Shown here one piece after another: positions 6,161 to 10,450 of a stretch of 10,450 bases of DNA (positions are counted from its first letter, which is position 1; each line of letters begins with the position of its first letter). The stretch is taken from positions 1 to 10,450 of the forward strand of contig JASLXW010000105.1 of assembly GCA_030740135.1 (NCBI GenBank). Reading direction: 5' to 3'. The position numbers were made by a program, and so were the translations under genes. This DNA comes from Nitrospinota bacterium. Lineage in GTDB: Bacteria > UBA8248 > JACPRG01. Below the pieces are notes generated by a model that saw nothing but the letters and a program-made list of their open reading frames with translations, searched no databases and was not told the origin of the DNA.

Positions 6161-7430
6161 AGTCCGCATCCGTGTTGCAGATGTCCATCGCGACTTGGGC
6201 GTAGACCTTCGAGGCGTTCAGCAAGTCGTCGACGTGGATGGCGTCCGATTCCTGCCCTTGGGAGAAGGACTTGGTGTACGAAGGTCCGTACGTCGCCGAA
6301 GGGATCCCCACCTCGTTGAAGATGTTCATGTCCCGCCACATGCTGGTGATGGGCGTGAAGATGGTTTCCGAGGGTTTTCCGAAGACCGCCTGGTGGGCGT
6401 TTTCGATGGAATCCGTGAGCGGTTCGTGTCCCTCGGCGATATACCCTCTCCGGGTCATGTACGGGCTGATCTCGACTTCGACCCCCGTTTCGGCGATGAC
6501 CTTCTCGATCTCGGGCTGAATGTAAAGGGGGTCCCGTCCCGGGGGGATCCGGACGTCCAGGTAGATGCTGCACCGGCCCACGGCGTTGCCGATCTTCCAG
6601 GGAAGCCCGCCCCGGATGGCGCCCACGCTGACGTTGGGCTTGATGACGCCGCCTCCGAAATCCACCTGCTCGCGCTCGATGTATATGTCGGCCCAGTCTT
6701 CGAGGGCGTTGATGACCTGGGCCATCTTGACGACGGCGTTCGGGCTGTCGGCGCGCGCGGTCGGCCGCGGGATGAAGGGGGTGTAGAACCCGGCGCCGCG
6801 CGCGGTGATCTGAAAATAGGCGCACCCGCACTGGGCCCAGGTTTTGCTGAAGTTGGTGCACTCGGCCACCAGGGCGAAATCGGCGTTGATTCCGTGGTCC
6901 ACCAGGTGGCGCGCCCCAAAGCCCTTGCCCAGATACCGGCCCCCCTGGAACTCGTCGACCGGGGCCGTTCCGATCTCCCCGACCACCGCCGTGATGTAGA
7001 GGTCGCCCTTGAGCTTTACGGCGCTGTCCTTGATGGCCCGGGCGGCGAACAGCGTGGCCGTCAGGGGGCCTTTGTCGTTGAACACCCCCTGGCCGTAGAT
7101 CAGGTCGCCTTCCATCCAAGCCCGGACGTATTCGGGCAGGAGCTCGCCGGCGCTCCAGACGTCGTCGGGCGCTCCGTACTTGGTGTCGATGTGGGCGTTG
7201 AAGATCAGGCTCTTTCCCCCGCCGGTCCCTTTCAGGACGGCCACGACGTTGTGGCGTCCGGGCGCCGCCTCCATCTTGCGGGGCGAGAAGCCCTGATCGG
7301 TCAGCCACCGGAACAGGGCCTCGCCCATCTCCCCCTCGAGGCCCGTGGGGCTGCCGACGTTTCCGAGGCCCAGGGCGACTTCCGCAAGCTCTTTGCGATC
7401 AATGGACGCAAGGATGGTGTCAATATTCAT
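6159..7430 (-). CDS. M20-family metallohydrolase (ArgE/DapE-like), divergent
   Basis: A 423-residue member of the M20 amidohydrolase/peptidase family (ArgE, DapE, carboxypeptidase G2, allantoate amidohydrolase relatives). These are two-domain zinc enzymes that hydrolyse amide or carbamoyl bonds in the cytoplasm. Likely metal ligands are His80 (NAHIDT, with Asp82), Asp119 (FNDKGP), Glu152 (GEIG), Glu190 (VAECTN) and His399 (AIHVDD). In most M20 enzymes the Glu152 position is preceded by the catalytic-base Glu (EE pair). Here it is Gly151. The small-domain histidine (usually in a GR.AH-like motif) is also not evident; the corresponding stretch reads GAGFYTPF (212-219). I recall relatives with a similar GEI motif labelled 'ArgE/DapE family acylase', so this may be a subfamily trait and not decay. 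The frame is intact and of full length. GGAGA lies 9 bases before the ATG. The gene follows the molybdenum-hydroxylase pair after a 264-base gap and is tightly followed by the small ORF. Substrate unknown. Confidence 0.88.
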   Translation of the reverse strand: MNIDTILASIDRKELAEVALGLGNVGSPTGLEGEMGEALFRWLTDQGFSPRKMEAAPGRHNVVAVLKGTGGGKSLIFNAHIDTKYGAPDDVWSAGELLPEYVRAWMEGDLIYGQGVFNDKGPLTATLFAARAIKDSAVKLKGDLYITAVVGEIGTAPVDEFQGGRYLGKGFGARHLVDHGINADFALVAECTNFSKTWAQCGCAYFQITARGAGFYTPFIPRPTARADSPNAVVKMAQVINALEDWADIYIEREQVDFGGGVIKPNVSVGAIRGGLPWKIGNAVGRCSIYLDVRIPPGRDPLYIQPEIEKVIAETGVEVEISPYMTRRGYIAEGHEPLTDSIENAHQAVFGKPSETIFTPITSMWRDMNIFNEVGIPSATYGPSYTKSFSQGQESDAIHVDDLLNASKVYAQVAMDICNTDAD

Positions 7431-7556
7431 GTAGCAGCGTCTCCGGCCGGGTTCTCAGGGATTTCATCTCAATACGGCTTCTTCAGATCAATTTTCCGCG
7501 CGGGCTCGGTGAGCCGCCGATTCGGGTCGAACGTCATCAAACGTCTCAGGTGAATC

Positions 7557-7586
7557 ATCATAAGACGATTTCGCTCTCTCGGTAAA
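7557..7586 (-). promoter_or_regulatory. Possible sigma70-type promoter upstream of the M20 gene
   Basis: On the minus strand TTTACC (7581-7586, 4 of 6 to TTGACA) is followed after 18 bases by TATGAT (7557-7562, 5 of 6 to TATAAT). Transcription would start near 7550, giving a leader of about 120 bases before the ATG at 7430. The site lies in the only sizeable gap between the hydroxylase genes and the M20 gene. It could thus separate two transcription units, though chance matches are common. Confidence 0.33.
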
Positions 7587-7684
7587 GGATAAGCCGGAGG
7601 TGGGCTCCAGGCCGGGTGGCGGCGGGGAGGCGAGTCTCCGGCTCGGCGGGTCCGCGGGCGAGTCATCCCTCCCGCTCAATCCCG

Positions 7685-7707
7685 CGGCGCCGTTTTAATC
7701 GGCGCCG
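7685..7707 (-). terminator. Perfect 8-bp hairpin over the molybdenum-hydroxylase stop codon
   Basis: CGGCGCCG occurs at 7685-7692 and again at 7700-7707, separated by 7 bases. Because the octamer is its own reverse complement, the two copies can pair into a very stable GC-only stem with a loop of ATTAAAA (minus strand) that contains the TAA stop. It lies exactly at the end of the large-subunit gene. No U-run follows on the minus strand, so it is not a classical intrinsic terminator. It could act as an mRNA 3'-end stabiliser or attenuate read-through. Confidence 0.4.
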
Positions 7708-10031
7708 GCCTGCTGAATCAGGGCGTGAAGCCTTGCGGGCGGGAGGTGGGATTCGTTCACCCGGACGCCCAATGGCTTCAGCGCGTCCTCAATCGCCGAA
7801 ACAACCGCGGAGATCGACCCGATGGTCCCGCCCTCGCCCGCTCCTTTGACGCCGAGAGGATTCGTGGGGCAGGGGCTTTCCAAATGAACGGTGTCGATCG
7901 GCGGAACGTCCGTCGAGAGTGGAAGGAGATAATCCAGGAGCGTCGAGGCCAGGGGCGTTCCGTTCTCGTCGAAGGCGAGGTCCTCGATGAGCGCGTCGCC
8001 GATCCCGTGGGCCACGCCGCCGTGGACTTGACCGTCCACGAGGAGGGGATTGACGACGACGCCGCAATCGTGGCCGGCGGTGTAATGGAGGACTTTCACG
8101 AACCCGGTGTCCGGGTCCACCTCGACGAGAGCCACGTGGGCCCCACAGGCGAAGGCGGGGACATCCGGTCTGAAATACTCCTCGGCGTCCAGGCCCGGGT
8201 TCGATCCCTTGGGGAGCGGGGGCCCCCCCGCGCCGGTCATCGAGTATCGGGCCATCTCTCCCAACGGGATGGCGCGCTCGGGGGCGCTTTTGACGAACAC
8301 CTTCCCGTCCGCGATGTCCAGGTCTTTCTCCCCGGCTTCGAGCTTCGCGGCGGCGAGGGCGAACACCTTTTCCCGCAGCATCCGGGACGCCAGGACGATG
8401 GCGTTCGCCGCGTTCACCGTGCTCCGGCTGCCGAAGGTTCCGACGCCGTACGTGATGTGGTTCGTGTCGCCCGTGAGCACCTTCACGTCCTGCGGGGTCA
8501 CCCCCATCGCGTCGGCGGCGACTTGGGCGAAGGTCGATTCGTGGCCCTGCCCCTGGGGGCATGAGCCTGTCGCCACGACGACCGTGCCGTTCGGCTCGAT
8601 CCGCATCTTCGCCCCCTCGAACGGACCGCTCCCGGTCATCTCGATGTTGCAGGCGACGCCGACGCCGAAGAGTTTTCCGTTCCGCTTCCCGCGCTCCCGC
8701 TTTCGCAACGACGCGTATCCGGCCTTTTCCAGGGTCCGCTTCAGCAACTTGGGGTAGTCGCCGCTTTCATAGGTCATCGGTCCCGCCCAGGTGGGCAGGC
8801 CGACGACGTAGGGCATGTCGCCGGGCTGGACGAAGTTCCGGAACCTCACCTCCGCATGGTCGAGTCCCAGAACGTCCGCGATCCGGTCCATCGTCCGTTC
8901 GATGATGAATGTTCCCTGGGGCCGGCTCGCCCCCCGGACCGGTCCGCAGGGGACGCGGTGGGTGTAGACCAAATCCAGCGAGGCCGAATAATGGGTAAAC
9001 TTGTAAAGTCCGACGGTGTGGCTGATCACGTTCATCGAATTGATGGGCCCGGCCACCGGATAAGCCCCGGTGTCCATGATCGTATGCACCCGCAAAGCCA
9101 AAATCCTGCCTTCGCCGTCGAACCCCACGGTGACCTTGTGGATGCCTTCGCGCTCCTGAATCCCGGTCTGGATGAACTCCAGCCGATCCCCCGTCCACTT
9201 CACCGGCCGCTCCAGTTTCACCGCGAGCCAGGGAATGACCAGGTCTTCGGGGTAGAGCCTTCCTTTGGGCCCGAAGCCGCCGCCCACGTCGTGGGCGAGC
9301 ACCTCCACCGACGCCTCGGACCGCCCGAGGATCGCCGCCACCCGCTGGCGCGTGCCGTGGGGGGACTGGGTCGCGCTGTATATCCGGAGGCGGTCGAGAC
9401 GGGGGTCATGCTGGGCGAGGATCGCCCGGCACTCCATCGCGCCCGCCCCGCCGCGCTGGGTCTTCAGCTCGAATTTTTCCACGTGAGGGGCCTTCGACAG
9501 CGCACCGTCGGGCTCGCCGAGCTTGGCTTCCAGGTGAGCGCACAGGTTGTCCCCAACCTCGTCCTGGACCAGCGGCGCGCCGGGCGCCAGGGCTTGGAGC
9601 GGATGGTGCGAAGCCGGAAGGACTTCGTATTCCACCCGCGCGGCTTCCGCGGCGTCTTCGGCTTCGGCCCGGCTCTTCGCGACGACCACCGCGACGGGCT
9701 CGCCGTAAAAGCGCGCCTTGTCCCGGGCGAGCGGCGCCCAATTGCGCCCCCGGATGGAGGAGTGGGGGGCCTGAATGGGGTAGGGCGCGCCGGCGGTCCC
9801 CATGTCCTCGCCCGTGAACGCGGCGACGGCCCCCGCCGCGGCGCACCGCGAGAGGTCGATCTTCAAAATGCGGGCATGGGCGTAGGGCGACCGCAGGAAG
9901 GCGGCGTGAAGGGCCTCGGGGCAGTGGATGTCGTCGGCAAACCGCCCCCCGCCCGTCAGGAGCCGCCGGTCTTCAAACCTCGGCATGCCGGCCCCGATGT
10001 ACTTGGGATTTTTCATGAAATCCGTGGTCAC
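7695..10031 (-). CDS. Xanthine dehydrogenase family molybdopterin-binding (large) subunit
   Basis: A 778-residue catalytic subunit of a molybdenum hydroxylase (xanthine dehydrogenase/aldehyde oxidase/CO dehydrogenase large-subunit family). It is predicted to hydroxylate a substrate carbon with water and pass electrons to the [2Fe-2S] subunit encoded just upstream. The N-terminal hammerhead domain spans about residues 20-140 (LTGGGRFADD, AFLRSPYAHARI, FYGEPVAVVVA). Molybdopterin-domain marks are MECRAI (199-204), DVGGGFGPKG (248-257), CPQGQGHES (491-499), GSRSTVNAANA (534-544) and the catalytic glutamate Glu733 in GVKGAGEGG (727-735). The active-site loop reads CGPVRGASRPQ (362-372). It lacks the AYxCSFR loop whose cysteine binds copper in form I CO dehydrogenase, so this is not a true CoxL but one of the many hydroxylases of form II type. 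The start is GTG, supported by GAGAGG 6 bases upstream; an ATG five codons later is an alternative. It sits 10 bases after the small subunit. A FAD subunit is not in the window and may lie to the right or be absent. Confidence 0.95.
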   Translation of the reverse strand: MTTDFMKNPKYIGAGMPRFEDRRLLTGGGRFADDIHCPEALHAAFLRSPYAHARILKIDLSRCAAAGAVAAFTGEDMGTAGAPYPIQAPHSSIRGRNWAPLARDKARFYGEPVAVVVAKSRAEAEDAAEAARVEYEVLPASHHPLQALAPGAPLVQDEVGDNLCAHLEAKLGEPDGALSKAPHVEKFELKTQRGGAGAMECRAILAQHDPRLDRLRIYSATQSPHGTRQRVAAILGRSEASVEVLAHDVGGGFGPKGRLYPEDLVIPWLAVKLERPVKWTGDRLEFIQTGIQEREGIHKVTVGFDGEGRILALRVHTIMDTGAYPVAGPINSMNVISHTVGLYKFTHYSASLDLVYTHRVPCGPVRGASRPQGTFIIERTMDRIADVLGLDHAEVRFRNFVQPGDMPYVVGLPTWAGPMTYESGDYPKLLKRTLEKAGYASLRKRERGKRNGKLFGVGVACNIEMTGSGPFEGAKMRIEPNGTVVVATGSCPQGQGHESTFAQVAADAMGVTPQDVKVLTGDTNHITYGVGTFGSRSTVNAANAIVLASRMLREKVFALAAAKLEAGEKDLDIADGKVFVKSAPERAIPLGEMARYSMTGAGGPPLPKGSNPGLDAEEYFRPDVPAFACGAHVALVEVDPDTGFVKVLHYTAGHDCGVVVNPLLVDGQVHGGVAHGIGDALIEDLAFDENGTPLASTLLDYLLPLSTDVPPIDTVHLESPCPTNPLGVKGAGEGGTIGSISAVVSAIEDALKPLGVRVNESHLPPARLHALIQQAGAD

Positions 10032-10037
10032 GGATTG

Positions 10038-10043
10038 CCTCTC
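10038..10043 (-). promoter_or_regulatory. Ribosome binding site for the GTG start of the large subunit
   Basis: GAGAGG lies 6 bases before the GTG at 10031 and overlaps the stop codon of the small subunit (10042-10044). This supports the GTG over the ATG at 10016 and suggests coupled translation of the two subunits. Confidence 0.6.
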
Positions 10044-10450
10044 ATTTCGGATGGAGGAGGCCGGCCGCCTTCTCCACGGCGTCTACGATGTGGTGATAGC
10101 CCGTGCACCGGCAGATGTTCCCCGACAGCAGCTCGCGGATCTCATCGCGCGTCCAATCCCGCGCCTCCGACAGCGCCGCCTTCAGCGTCATCAAAAACCC
10201 GGGCGTGCAAAAACCGCACTGAAGCGCGTGGTGGATGTGAAACGCTTCCTGAATCGGATGGAGCGGTCCCTCCGGAGGCGCAAGACCCTCCACCGTCTCC
10301 ACCGAACGCCCCTCCGCCTGCGCCGCCAACAGCAGGCACGAGCGCACCGGCTCGCCGTCCAGCAGCACCGTGCACGCCCCGCAAACCCCCTGCTCGCAGC
10401 CTACGTGCGTCCCCGTCAGGCGAAGGTCCTCGCGAAGAAAATCCGCCAGG
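10042..10450 (-). CDS. [2Fe-2S] small subunit of the molybdenum hydroxylase (5' end cut by window)
   Basis: The gene runs off the right edge. 135 residues are visible and about 20-25 N-terminal residues of the usual 155-165 are missing. The apparent GTG start at 10368 is internal, because the frame is open to the edge and the residues before it are the canonical cluster motif. The first, plant-ferredoxin-type cluster is bound by CEQGVCGAC (visible residues 18-26) and Cys38. The second has QCGFC (77-81) and CRC (113-115), the C-x2-C...C-x-C pattern of this family. The protein carries electrons from the molybdenum centre towards FAD or another acceptor in the cytoplasmic complex. It ends 10 bases before the large-subunit GTG, and its stop overlaps that gene's ribosome binding site. 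This is the normal small-large pairing of CoxS/CoxL-like or isoquinoline-oxidoreductase-like enzymes; sequence alone does not tell which substrate. Confidence 0.95.
   Translation of the reverse strand, partial: LADFLREDLRLTGTHVGCEQGVCGACTVLLDGEPVRSCLLLAAQAEGRSVETVEGLAPPEGPLHPIQEAFHIHHALQCGFCTPGFLMTLKAALSEARDWTRDEIRELLSGNICRCTGYHHIVDAVEKAAGLLHPK

Noticed and set aside
6195..7553. A 452-codon plus-strand open frame, longer than the gene opposite it
   Set aside because: It is the mirror frame of the M20 gene. The minus strand carries the M20 metal-ligand motifs and a ribosome binding site, while the plus-strand translation is Val/Gly/Asp/Arg-rich without any family motif.
7469..7666. Small minus-strand ORF between the hydroxylase and M20 genes
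   Set aside because: The first half is Arg/Pro-rich and protein-unlike. An internal ATG (7561) would give only 30 residues, without a well-placed ribosome binding site, and it overlaps the candidate promoter.

Overview
The window is high-GC (roughly 60-65 % by eye) bacterial chromosomal DNA. It has no tRNA, rRNA, transposase, CRISPR array or phage gene. It combines a xanthine-dehydrogenase-family molybdenum hydroxylase, a luciferase-like flavin/F420 oxidoreductase, a divergent M20 amidohydrolase, an aryl/acyl-CoA ligase and a crotonase. Such enzyme sets are common in metabolically versatile soil or marine bacteria, including uncultured lineages such as Rokubacteria/Methylomirabilota, Tectomicrobia and some Actinobacteria. 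The lineage is inferred from gene content and composition only; no marker gene is present.

Layout. Positions 1-414 are a non-coding leader with a possible extended -10 promoter and two small inverted repeats. One gene is on the plus strand, a crotonase-superfamily protein (415-1281). Everything else is on the minus strand and reads from right to left. In order these are: the [2Fe-2S] subunit of a molybdenum hydroxylase (cut by the right edge, 10042-10450); its 778-residue molybdopterin subunit (7695-10031); a 264-base gap with a hairpin over the hydroxylase stop and a possible promoter; an M20-family metallohydrolase (6159-7430); a 97-codon small ORF with a good ribosome binding site (5853-6146); a luciferase-like oxidoreductase (4823-5878, GTG start preferred); a multi-pass membrane protein with a signal peptide (3261-4754); a 285-base gap; and a benzoate-CoA-ligase-like enzyme (1341-2975) that converges on the crotonase.

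How the genes may work together (inference). A molybdenum hydroxylase inserts oxygen from water into an aldehyde or N-heteroaromatic ring. A luciferase-like enzyme can oxygenate or reduce, an M20 enzyme can hydrolyse an amide or carbamoyl bond, a CoA ligase activates the resulting acid, and a crotonase acts on the CoA thioester. Together these form a plausible catabolic route for a nitrogen-containing ring compound or a related aromatic. The membrane protein resembles, from memory, a family often labelled 'fenitrothion hydrolase' in databases, whose physiological role is unclear. No substrate can be named from the sequence.

The most interesting items are the membrane protein and its possible exposed N-terminal histidine, the M20 enzyme lacking the usual catalytic glutamate, the unassigned small ORF, and the cassette as a whole.
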